Positions 14,801 to 26,800 of a stretch of DNA of 64,000 nt are shown piece after piece; positions within the stretch are counted from its first letter, which is position 1, and each line of letters begins with the position of its first letter. The DNA comes from Trebouxia sp. TZW2008. Taxonomy: Eukaryota > Chlorophyta > Trebouxiophyceae > Trebouxiales > Trebouxiaceae. The stretch is taken from NCBI GenBank assembly GCA_002118135.1, contig BDIU01000409.1:62001-126000 (forward strand), given 5' to 3'. The notes under the pieces were generated by a model. The model had not been told where the DNA came from. It was given only the letters and a program-made list of their open reading frames with translations, and ran no database searches. The position numbers and the translations under genes are program-made.

Positions 14801-17800
14801 ACTATTGAGCTTGCTTTGATGATCGCTGCATTCCTGAGTCAATCTCAGCCAGGTAATTGTCCCCATCAACATGTTTCAGGACCTCCCCTGTTTGATGCCT
14901 TGCTGCAGCACCCAAAGCCCACAATTAGCTGCAGCATCTCAAGCATGCACTGTGCATCTGCTTTGAATCACTTCTGGGCAGTAGCTGCAACGCATTCTGT
15001 AGATTGTTGCAGTAAGCATGTCAGGTTGCAACAAGACTGAATGCCTTGTTGCTGCAGGGTGATGGTGATCAAGCGGCTGCAGCGCATTGGTGAGGGGCAG
15101 TAGGCGCAAGACAATAACACAGACCAGCGGCTTGGGCACATACGGTCAGACAGCTTTCATGCTCTGCACCCATGTGATTAGACGATTGCCATCTTTGTGT
15201 CATTCATTCTCTGATCACACATGCTAGGCAGAGTCATGGTTGCAGCCAGGTATGCTCAGTTCCAACAAGCTTTGCTCAAAGAGTTCTAATGTCATGCGTC
15301 ATGCATCGACAACCTGCACTAAATAGACAAAGCAGATGAGGTCTTATCATGTGCTTATGCATCGTGGGACCTTGCAATCTGGTTCCCAGCTCAAGACTAC
15401 ATATACATTTGTGCCAAACAGCTGAGTATTGGACGTGATACCTTGCGTCTTGCCTTGTCAAGCAGCACTCATTCACCCATGACGCTGAACTTTTGTTTTG
15501 TGGGTTGTGCAGAGACTTGGAGGTGTACCGTACCAAGCTGACCAGTGGAGGCCGCATTGTGTTTGAGGTGGCTGTGGACTACAGCCAGGTAGCACATACA
15601 TGGAAGGAGATGATCCGGCTGTGGGTATGCTTTTTACACATCATAATTGAGTCTGTCTGTGAAATTGCTATCACCCCGTTTGTGATCTCGCTGTGCTTGA
15701 TTTTGTTGTAAAGTTCAGGTAAAGTTCAGGTAAGGGGCACTATTGCAGACATGTATATGAAATGTACTCACAGAACAGTGTCTGCTACCTGTGTTGAAGT
15801 CTTGCCAGGGCTGCCTTATTCGTTACGGCGCGCTGTACTGACTGAATGTGCAGATGCACATGTGTCAAAATCAACTGCTTTGTTATTGGCAACTATCACC
15901 TGCAAGCTTGACAGCTGACAAGCTGCTACTTGACTCCATTTGGTAATCAATGGGCACTCACGCTGAGCAGCCTTGACAGGTGATTACATTGGACCATGAC
16001 AAGTATGAGCGAGAGCTGAACAACATGCCTGAGAGCCACAACAAGAGCATTCAAGCGAGAGACAACATGAAGCTGCAGCCTGTTAAGACTGAGGGCCACC
16101 CATCTGACCTGAAAGCTCGCCTGCCTAAGCTGTACAGAGCACTCGGAGATGACCCAGGTATGGTAACTGCGACCCCAACTGGCTGGGTTGCATCACAAAG
16201 CCCATGCATTTGTCTTATATGCAGACAATTAGTTTTAAGTAAGGCTACTGCTCAGTACAGGCTGCTCTTTGCTACATAACACCTTGCATTTGTTCTGTCT
16301 GCATAGCACGAGGCCCTGGTGTGGCAAGATCACTCTGCACAGCCTTTGCACTTGTTTTGTACGCACAGCATGATCCCCTAGTACAGCACTCCCGCTTACC
16401 ACTAGCTGCCTTTCTGTACACAGCCTGTGCACTTGTTCAGTATGCATAGCATGAAGTGCTTATCGGCATCGCCCCTTCCTAATGGCTGCCCTGCATTACA
16501 CAGCGCTGACATCTGCTCTGTATGCACGGCATGAAGACTGGTACAGCACCACAATCCTCTAATAGCTACCTTTCACTAAAGCCCTAGCGTTTGATCTGTA
16601 TGCACAGAATTTGAGGTCCTGCCGACGTGACCTTCCAGTTTCACGTTGCATGCAGATGCAAACACTGCTGTGGGACGATTGCGGATGGAGGTAGAGGTAC
16701 GGGAGCATTTTCCAGCGGCCAGCTCCTCTCAGGATACCTACACCCTGCTCAAGTTTTACAATCTCAGCAAGGATTTGGTCAAGACTGTCTTGCGGGTAAG
16801 TCACATCACAATCGCTGTCTCTCACTTGTCTGACTGATGATGCAGCATCATACCCTGTTGCCTATCACTGCTGCTACTGCCTGTAGCCAGCTAGAACTGC
16901 TTACCAATTTCACACTAAGTGCACTGAACTTGCTAGGCATTGGGGTCAAGCAAAGCTGAAGCAGCATGACATGCCAAGCATTGCTGCATGCTGTATCGTA
17001 GTGCCCTGCCATATATTTGGGCATTCACATGAAGCAACTCAGCTCAACAATATCAATCTGATGGATTGGCAGGCCATCACAGAGGGCGACTCAGACCCGC
17101 TCTGCTCCGTAGTGCTGGTGCGGCGCAGCAGCAGGCCTCCCCATGATGTGATGATTTCAGTGCCGCAACATTCAGCCTATAGCTGGTGTTGTAGGACATG
17201 GGAGAGGCTGAGGTGGACTTTCCCTTCCGTGTTTCCCCTTCAGAGCAGGCCATCATTGAGAGCGATCCAGACCCGCCCTGCTCCATAGTGCTGGTGGGCC
17301 GCAGTGGCACGGGCAAGACCACCTGCGCCGTGTTCCGCATGTGGGCCCGCTGGCTCACCTTTCGCCACCATTCCACTGAGCCCTTCAACCAGGTTAGTCT
17401 GCCTTTGCAACCTGACATGCTAATGCATCAGCCTCCTGCTCCATCGTGCTGATGGGCTGCAGCGGCATGGGCAAGGCCACCTGCGCCATGTTTAGCATGT
17501 GGCTCCGCTGGCTCATGTGGCTCCGCTGGCTCATTTCCCGCACCATTCCACTGCGCCCCTTCAACCAGGTCAGCCCATACTCATGCTACCGCGTAGAAAG
17601 ATTAACTGAGCATGCAGATGCAGGCCATTTGGCCTAGCATGCCTCATCACGCCACATATGGTATGAAGTTCATGATGACAAACAATATGTTTGTCATGTT
17701 TTACTCTGAATTGGGTGCTACTCCTATGCATTGCTTGTCAGCAGCAGAACAGCATGCTGGATGCATGTGTGTCAGGAAACAGCACAGGACCGCAGCACAC

Positions 17801-20800
17801 TTCTGCAAAGTGTGGGGTGTGCTGGCAGACTACGCATCGGGTGCTAGACTGTCAGGCAAGCAAGCAGTCCTTCCGCATACTATTCTGAACATCAGCCACT
17901 GCTGTTGAGCGATGGTCTCTCAGCAACAGCAGATCAAACGATGTACGCACTGCTCTGGATTTTGCCCAACTGCAGTCAACAGATCCTACAGGAGATCAAA
18001 GTATACAAGATCGCATGTTTGGATCTTCTGTTGGAGTTGATGACGGCAACGGCAGACAAAAGTAGAGCGAGTGCTGCAGAATTTTACTTGGAGCAGCCAT
18101 GCAGTGTGTGCATACAAAATGACCATGTAGTAGGATCTGTTTGACAGCACAGCCCGAATTCAACTCCTACCGTATGCAGCTCAACACTGCTCCTGTGTGA
18201 GCAGGTCTGATTTGAGCTAATAGCAGTGACACCAAGCCGAAGTTTCATCACGCGCAGAGCATGGTTCATGCTGACCCTGAGCTGCTGTCAGGGCCAGCAA
18301 AGCAGTTTCACTGCATGGAGTTGCAGTTTCCCAACTCTGCACTGCCTTCCTGCAAAAGCACCACTACCGATCCACTTTGTTTCCCTTGCAGATCTTCCTG
18401 ACTGCTAATCCCAAGCTGCGGTCAGAGGCGGCTAAGCAGTCGCACAAGCTGCGCGCTGCCATTCTGAACGATCCAGATGAGTCCAATTTGTGTTCTTTCT
18501 TTGAGCCATCTTCCAAAGTGCCACATCAGAGTCCGTTTTGGCAAGCAGATCTTCTTGACGGCCAACCCCACGTTCCGATCAGAGGTGGCCAAGCAGTTCC
18601 ATAAGCTGCGTGCTGCTATCCTTCGTGACACAGAGGAGTTTAAGCACGTGGAGGAGCTGTCCTGCATACATCTTCCTGTTTGCTGCATCAGATGTAATCA
18701 CTCATTATTAAAGCTTTGTCATACGCAGATCTTCCTTACTGCCAATCCCAAGCTGCGGTCAGAGGTGGCTAAGCAGTTCCATAAATTGCGTGCTGCCATC
18801 CTACGTGATCCAGAAGAGTCTCAGCGCCTGGAGGAGCTGTCCAAGCAGGACTACGCCTCGTTGGCTGATATCCCCTCTGATGCGTTTCCCCTGTTCTGGA
18901 CCACCAAGCAGTATCTGAGGGCTGTTGACGCTACCTTGCCGCCAACACCCCTGAGTGATGGTCCATTCTTCCCTAGGTGAGTGACAGCTGTCTTGTCTTC
19001 AGGCTCGCACATCATCCCTTTCTTTATAACAAGAGCAGCAGCTGTCTTCTGTCTTGCCAATCTTTGCGGGTCTTTCCTGACCCTCTCATGTCTGTCTCGT
19101 GTTCTGGATTATGAAGCAGTACCTGAGGCTTGTTGGCGCCTCCCTTCCGCCCACCCCTTACTGATGGCCCTTTCTTTCCTAGGTGAGATGTAACTTTCAT
19201 CTCTTTGGCCTGCGGTTCAAATCCTGATTCTCACCATGACAGTGGCAGCTATCTGCTGTCTTGTCATTCTTTGGTGACCCCTACAGCCTCAAATGCTTTC
19301 CTCCTGTTTTGCAGCACCAAGCAGTACCTGATGGCTGTGTGCACTCGCAGCTGTCTTCTGTCTCCACAAAGGAGTTTGCTGCAAACAGATTTGCAATGTT
19401 GTTAAGCACTGCATGCGTCCATTGTGCGCCACTCAAATAGTACATCGCTGCAATACGTGTGACATATAGTATCTGTGCAGGCTGGAGGGAGGAATGTTGC
19501 AGTATGCTGAGCATGCCCACAATGAGGACATGGGCGGCATTGAGGACCTGGTGGACTTGGACACAGGCTTTGCTGATGATGATGAATATGAGGTACCCAC
19601 CTGCGTACCTTTGAGACACATGTTTCATCTTGATTACGGTTGACGTTATGCCTTTTACGTCAGTAAGCAAGCGGCTGCAAACTCAATTTTAGCACATGAC
19701 CACTTCATGCATTGATATTTGATGCAGACTTGGAAGATGCATGCATGACTTTTGCAGAGACACTTTGTGTACCTCATATGGTGCACTTTTAGCGTATCGT
19801 CTAGGAAATTCTTTTGCAGAGTGATGATGAGCTGCTGGATGGCGACAAGCTGGCACCCCAAGGAGGTCCAGCAAGGGAGGCCAGGGGTCTACTGGGGCCC
19901 AAGAAGGAGGCTGACTATGACTATTTCATGCGCAACATCTGGCCTGCCATCAGCACCAAGGAGGAGAGGCAGACCATGACTGCTCCTATGGTGTGGCAGG
20001 TATGTGCAGCGCTTGACATTGTTCCGATGGTGGAAATACTGCTTAGACATGACAGCTTCTATGGTGCAGCCAACTTTTCTTTTGACTACTACAGCGCTCA
20101 GCAGTAGCTGCTCAGATGACATGAGCCTTTTGTGCTTGCGTCCTAGAGCGCTGTCACATTTACTATGTTTGCAGTTTCTTGACTGCTTTGTGGCAACTGC
20201 CTCAACTTTGCATCTCAAAAGTCTATTCATGAAGTGCAGTCACTGACAAGCATCTGCCTTTTGCCATAGGTAGCAGTCCGGATATCTAGTCAATGCCAGG
20301 CATCTTCAGCATGAGCTCCAAGGCGCTTGTTCATCTGAGTAGCCTTGCTGTATTGCCAGCCCTTGATCAGGTGACAAGCCTACTTTTGAAGCTGAATTTT
20401 GCTGCCGTCCTGCAGGAGGTGTGTTCCTTCCTGAAGGGTAGCTCAGAGGCGCTGGAGAGCCCCAATGGCAAGCTCTCCCTGGAGGACTACCTTGAGGTAT
20501 GTTTATAGCCTCTTCATGCCCCAGTATTGCAGCCCTTGCTGGTGCTGATTGGACTGCAGTTTTAGCATGCCTACCTAAGTGATCAAACAGCTCACAGAAG
20601 CGGCGCCCTTTATTGTTGCTCAAGAGTGGAAGACGTACAGTAGTATCAGACGTGCAGCTACACTGTTCAGTTTTAGCACATCAGCAACAGCTCTACATGG
20701 GTGATGAAGCTCTCATTTTCATTATCCCTTTTACATGAACTGATCTTACCTGTATCTCAATGTTTTTGTGGGCTCGCTAGGGGATGGTGTCATGGATGGA

Positions 20801-23800
20801 GATGCAGCTGATTAACCTACAATGGCGTTTGCAGGTGGGGCGCAAGAGGGCGCCCAACTTCACGGCAGAGAGCAGGCAGCAGGTCTTCTCCATCTTTGAG
20901 CGCTATGAGAGGGAAAAGCTCAGGCTCAACAGGTGCTCATGCTTATCACAGATCCCAGCAATTGGCGCTTTGGCATATACCATTCTGGACAGCGTATTTG
21001 CAGCTGCTTGGAATAGCACAGCATGGCACTGAGCAGCGCTGTGCCTGGCAAAGCCAGCCAATGCTGCTCCTGTTTCTCTATATCAACATGTTACTCTCCT
21101 GTGATGGCTGTTTCTTTACAATATTGCCTCCTCTTGCTGCTATGGATGATGCTGTACTAGCTGACACCCTGTATGCTGAAGCAAGCCTGCCTTGCTGTGG
21201 TCTTCCCTGAGATCATCTCAAGCAATTGCCATGCTAATTAGGCAACGTGCAATTTGGTCATGACAGTATTCAGTTTGTTGAGCTGTTGGCATGCAGGTTT
21301 GACCACATGGACCTGCTGTTCCACATCTTCCGCAGCCTCAAGCTGAGCGGGTACCAGGGTACGCCCATCCACAACATCACCAGGGATGAAGTGCAGGACT
21401 TCACTCAGGCCGAGCTGCTGGTTGACCTCAGGTGTTGTTCCAATTGTTATGCTTTGCAGACCTAGCACTCTGGCTGCCAAGTATGAGACACACATGTCAG
21501 CATCCCTTGCACAAGCCAGCCTGTGTTTGGTTTTGTCACAGAGTTGGCTTCAAGCAGTCTGCAACTATTCTGTACTTTGGCGTACAGGCTTAGCAAAAGC
21601 TGTCTTGTGTCATTTGGCTGCACATGTCTTGAAATACAGAGCAGATTGCGTGAACAAGTCGTGACACTGGATCATCATCGGAAATAATTGACGCCTGAGT
21701 GCAGAAGTTTCACAGCATGACTCGGTGCGTCCAGGATGCCTTGCTTTGCTGTGTGCACTGGCAGCATCAATGATACATCAGCTTTCTTGAATTACACTGT
21801 ACCGCCTGCATGTAGGGTGATGTGCGACCCTAACGGTCTCTTCTGCTGTGGCGACCCCTGCCAAACCATTGCCAGAGGCATTGTCTTCCGTTTTGCTGAC
21901 ATCTGCACCCTCTTTCACCATGAGTCCCAGAGGAGAAAGGTATGCTGTTGTACACAATCTATACATTGCCTGCTGACCTGCCACTGACTTGAATCTGTAC
22001 TCAAATGTGCATCTATGACACTTGTAAAAAGCCAAGCTCTGTGCCAAGTTTTCTGATTGATCTGCAACACTTGCACTCACTGTCAGTAGATCTGTTTGTC
22101 TGTACTCACAGTGCAACATTTGAAGCTTTGGGCCAATGCCAGGATCCACAAATTCTTCAAGTCAAAGCAAGTTTGGACTGAGCTGATTTTGTGCCATGGC
22201 AGGACGCTGGTGGGGTGGCAGCAGCAACCATGGTGGGCGTGCCCAAGAAACCGCTGCACCTGCCTACCAATTACCGCACCCACTCTGGCATCCTGAATGC
22301 TGCTGCAGCTGTGGTGGATGTGCTGAAGGAGTACTTCCCAATGGTAAATTGCACTTTGGAAGTCCCGTCTGCTTGTTTTGTGCTGATCTTTGCACTTGTA
22401 TGTGTACCAAATTGGGGAGATTTGGCTGTTGCAGTGTAGCAAAGCCTGAAGGCTTGCTGGCAGATTGGCATACTCTAGCTGATTCTGCCTTTTGCTTGTT
22501 GGTCAGCCCAGGCAACCAGGCAAGGCACCACACGCGCAGCACTGACAATGTGCACATGGGACAGGCGTATGGAATGTTTTGCAAATATTGCTTAATCAGG
22601 CAATAATGCCCTATGTTTGGTGGACAAGAATTGTGCTTTGATGCTAGTGAATGAGGCTGGGCTTGGAAGATGTGGCCATTGCATTTCAGTGGTATCTGCT
22701 GACAAAGGACTCCTGTACCCACTGACAAGGGTGTCTAGTTTGACAAACAGATGTATCAGTGTTATGCAATGCTGTGCAGCACATCGACAACCTGCCACGT
22801 GAGAAGGCCTTCTTCAAGGGCCCTGCCCCGCTGCTACTGTCCTCCCTCAGCCCTGACGACCTTACCTTCCTGCTGCTGGGCTCTGACCCCAAGACCTCTC
22901 AGGCACGCCTCACTCACTGACCACTGCATCTCTGTTGTCCTGCTGGGCAGTGCATGTATGCACCTACCCACCACCTTTGCATCATGAATGTGATGCTGAG
23001 CAACTCAGGCATCTTGCAGCGTTTTCACATTAAGTGCACATGCCCAGGTGCTGCACAAGAACAAGCATCTGTAATGTGCAATAAGTGCATGGACAGCCAA
23101 GCTAGATGCTTTGCTGAGCATGTCTGCTATGCCTTCTATTTAGAACAAAATGAATCATGTCTGCACTGCTGTGAAGCATTTGCAGTCACATCGCAATTTT
23201 GTAGATAGCAGAAGTCCACAAGGAGCTGCGGGCTTTTGGACAGTCGTTTGTAACAAAGCTCACAAATTCAACATCCCCGTACAGGTGGAGTTTGGCGCAC
23301 ATCAAGTCATCCTGGGCAGGAGCCCTGAGAGCCTAGAAGACCTACCAACCAGTCTCAAGGACAGCAACGTCCTCAAGATGACAGTGGCACAGTCCAAAGG
23401 CTTGGAGTTTGACGACGTTTTCCTATGGGACTTCTTCAATGGCAGCAAGGCTGAGTGGCGGCCCCTCAACAACTATGTGGCCCATTTGGAGGAGGTGGAG
23501 AAGTCACAAGGCTTTATGAAACTGCCAGCAGGCACACCACTTTCTGAGGTAAGGATTTGTCGATGCCAGTGCTACCTGAATCCTGCAGGACTTAGAGTTT
23601 CTTGCCTGTTCTGGGAGCTTCTTCATGCAATGGCTCACATGTCTTTGATGCTCTGTTTGGTCGTGCCAGCTTATGCTGAGGGATTGGCACATCCTGTTCT
23701 TTCAGCACAAAGCCCTGCACTATCACTGTCAAGCTTGCTGATGCATGCAGACAGTGATAGTCACGGTGATATCTACATTGTTTTGCAACATGTCCCATAT

Positions 23801-26800
23801 GCTGAACATTTGCATTGCCACTAAGATCACATTGCCAACCCCATAGGGTAGCACAGGCCCGTGTAGAGTCTGCATTTGCTGTATGCAGGTAGAGGCAGAA
23901 GCTGGTGACAAAGGCGCTTTGCGCTTAGCCCGGGACGCTTGCCCTGATGTGCTGCTGTGTGAGGAATTGAAACACCTATACACTGCCTTGACAAGGGCCA
24001 AGAACAATGTGGTGGTCTTTGACAGCAATACAGCCAAGCGGGCGCCCTTCTTCCATTACCTGCGGCGCTTGGGCATGGCACAATATGTCAGCAGGTCAGC
24101 TTCATTTGTGCACAGCTGCTGCTTGTGCACAACATGTCTTCAGTGTGGTGTCTCAGCGATAATTTGCATTGGAACAAAGCTGCAGCCAGTCTGGTACCCT
24201 CAAATGCCTGTGGTGTCTGCAATCGTCATGTCCTGCTTGATTGCACAGCAATTCATGCAGCCATCTCTGGACATGGTGCACGCTGGCCCTTGCCTGACTA
24301 AATCTTGTTTATTCACAGCATGTAACAACAACATGCTGCAGTATATTGTCACATGATTTGCCTGCATGCAATAGCTGCGTACCTTTTTGTGCTCATGCTC
24401 TTGAGCTGTCATGATGTGCCTACTCACCCATGTTTGCACCCTTTGCTGCAGGTCAGCCATGCATGAGCTTACAAATGACAGCCCATGGGTGCTGGCATGA
24501 GGCATCGAAACTGCTTAGCGCTGAAAGCTTCCATGATATAGAGTTTCAGCTGTTAGTTGCTTCTCCTGCAGGTCCTATGCCATGTAAAGTCATCTATATA
24601 TTGATATTGCTGCAGGTCAGTGATGGAAGAACACACAGATGACAGCCGCTATGTGCTGACTCAAGGCAAGAACAGCGCTGAGGACTGGGTAGCTCGCGGG
24701 CAGAACTTCATGGACAGCCGCCTGTATGAGCATGCAGCCCACTGCTACAAGGTGGCCCAGGATGCTGTGCGCTTCACGGTGGCCACCGCATATGGCAGCT
24801 ACATGGCGGTCAGGAACAAGCAGTCGCCTCCTTGGAATGCTCAGGCCAAGCAGGAGTTCTTTAAGGTGAGACATGACAGAAACTCCTTCCTAGCTGAAAA
24901 ATAATCTCAGGAGTGCCTCAAGACTGCACATGTTGCTTGCAGTCTGGCGCAAGCCCTGCGGTTGCAGCTCAAGCAAAGTTAATCTACAATGTTATGCCAT
25001 TTTCAGGTGCCTCAGCTCCTGCTTGGGCTTCTGTCTTGCTTAAAAAACTGTTCCCTGTAACTTGTTGCATGCCCTGCCTGTTGGCTGTAAGGCAAGTATG
25101 AGATCACATTTGCTGACAGAAGCGCAATAATTGACCTGTTGCAACGCTCAATGCCATTGCTCGGTGGATGTTTGTTGAATAGCTTGGCAAAGATGGCATT
25201 AAACATGTTTGGTGTGCAGATTGGGCATGAGCTGCTGGCTGCAGCTGGGCAGGCTATCAACCTCACCTTCCCAGTCAGTCTGGCAGAGCGCAAGCTGTGG
25301 TTCAGCAACGCTGCCAAGATGTTTGTCAGCTCTGATGGCTTTGCAATTGCTGCCAGGTAAGTCACAGCAACTTTCACTGGCTGCTACTCTTTGCAATGAA
25401 TCTTTGAACATGCTCAGCGGGAAAATCCTTGATACTGGTACATGACACCTGTCAAAGATCCTGTTGGGCAATGCCTTGAGCGTCTGTCTTGATGCTTGCA
25501 AGCATAGGCTCACAGCACTGTCACTGAGTTTGTGTTCCCGTACATGGTTGGCAGAGCCCAATTGAAGGGCTGGTATATTCAAGCAAACGCACAGCTCAAA
25601 CACACCTATTTTCCAATGCTGGCAAACGCAAGATGCAGAGCTGGCATATGCATGTCAAGACTTAGTACATCAAGCGCGTCTCCTTCAGCAATTGATAGGG
25701 GGACATCAGGGTTGGTTGCGTGGCTTGTTTGAGTGGCATGCGCATGACGACTGCAGAGGACAGCTCAAGCAGAGCACAAGATGAATGCAAACATTCAGCT
25801 GTGATGTTGCAGGATCTACAGGCAGCTGGGCGAGCACCAGAAGGCAGCAGCAGCCTGCTCGCGCTGCGGCGACTTTGTGGGCGCTGCAGAGAGCTGCGAG
25901 GAAGAGGCAAGGATGCAGGGCGGGGAGAAGGCTGAGGCCAAGCTGCAGGAGGCCATCAGGCACTATCGAAGGGCCAAGGAGTACCTCAAGGGATTCCAAC
26001 TGATGCAGCGACACCCCCGCCTGGCCAAGAGCATGAACCCTGAGGTCTGTCCTTCACTGCTGCCTACATGGAGTAAGTGTACTGTGGTCTACTTGAGTTT
26101 CTTGCCTCTAAAGCCATCAGTGTGGCAGTACACCACCAAGGAGTACCTCAAGGGATCCCAACTGCTAGAGCGCCAACCCCGCCTTCCCAAAATCATGAGC
26201 GCTGAGGTGTGACACTTGCTGTGTCTATGTGATATTTGCAAAACCTCATGTAGCTCTGTCATTCCTGAAAGCATAAGCCCTGAGGTTTGCTGCTTGGTGC
26301 TCTCTTCAAACTCTTGACCAAGGTTGCGCATGCATCCCCGACAGACTTGCTGCGTAGAGAGGACAGACAAGTCAGCAGGAAGTGCCATGAAAACGCAGAT
26401 CGTTGTCAGGAAGATGAGCATGCATGTCCCTGTCAGGCACTGTCTCAGCGCAACACACTGAGATCAAAAGCCCCTACGGTTGCAAAACATACAACTCATA
26501 GGCAGCGTTATGCTGACTAATTGATGCCTGCTGACAGAGGATAACTGAGCTGGCAGAGATTGCCACAACAGCTCAATCCAAGAACAGGGAAGATACCCAT
26601 TAGGCACTATCACAGTGCACTGCAGGAGTTTTACCCTCTGTAACTGTGCGTTGGAACATTTCACCGTCATGTTGACGCTCTGACTGACAACAGCTTTACT
26701 TCTTGCAGAGGGTGGATGAGTTGGCAGAAATTGCCATGACAGCGCACTTTCAAAAGGGTGAGCATGGCCAGGCCAAGGAGGCAGCTCGCCTGATCAGGAG

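Larger units (their letters stand above)
13495..16795 (+). other. TRANK1-like gene, exons 20-26: acidic linker and pre-helicase region
   Basis: Exons: 13495-13591, 13959-14155, 14465-14688, 15058-15089, 15515-15624, 15980-16157, 16656-16795. Exons 20-21 encode a charged, Ala-rich linker. From exon 22 (PWEFIINKDARQEW) to exon 26 (DTYTLLKFYNLSK) the sequence resembles the conserved segment that precedes the helicase in TRANK1 proteins, including TWKEMIRLWVITLDHDKYE across the exon 24/25 junction. Exon 24 has a tandem acceptor (gcag/ag), and the inner AG keeps phase. The intron between exons 25 and 26 holds a diverged tandem repeat at 16260-16620. Confidence 0.75.
18729..20932 (+). other. TRANK1-like gene, exons 28-32: helicase core between motifs I and II
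   Basis: Exons: 18729-18976, 19481-19592, 19820-19999, 20416-20496, 20835-20932. Exon 28 encodes IFLTANPKLRSEVAKQFHK and ends in TPLSDGPFFPR. Exon 30 holds ADYDYFMRNIWPAIS, exon 31 EVCSFLKGSSEALE and exon 32 GRKRAPNFTAESRQQVFSI. These are characteristic of the helicase insert of TRANK1-family proteins. Earlier partial copies of exon 28 start at 18392 and 18549. They lack the 3' half and a donor, so the third copy is taken as the working exon. Confidence 0.85.

Noticed and set aside
16260..16620. Possible CRISPR-like array
   Set aside because: Units are diverged, of uneven length and without unique spacers, and the host is a eukaryote with spliced genes.
22264..22728. 154-codon minus-strand open frame
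   Set aside because: Antisense to exon 35, which encodes the NYRTHSGIL helicase motif on the plus strand.
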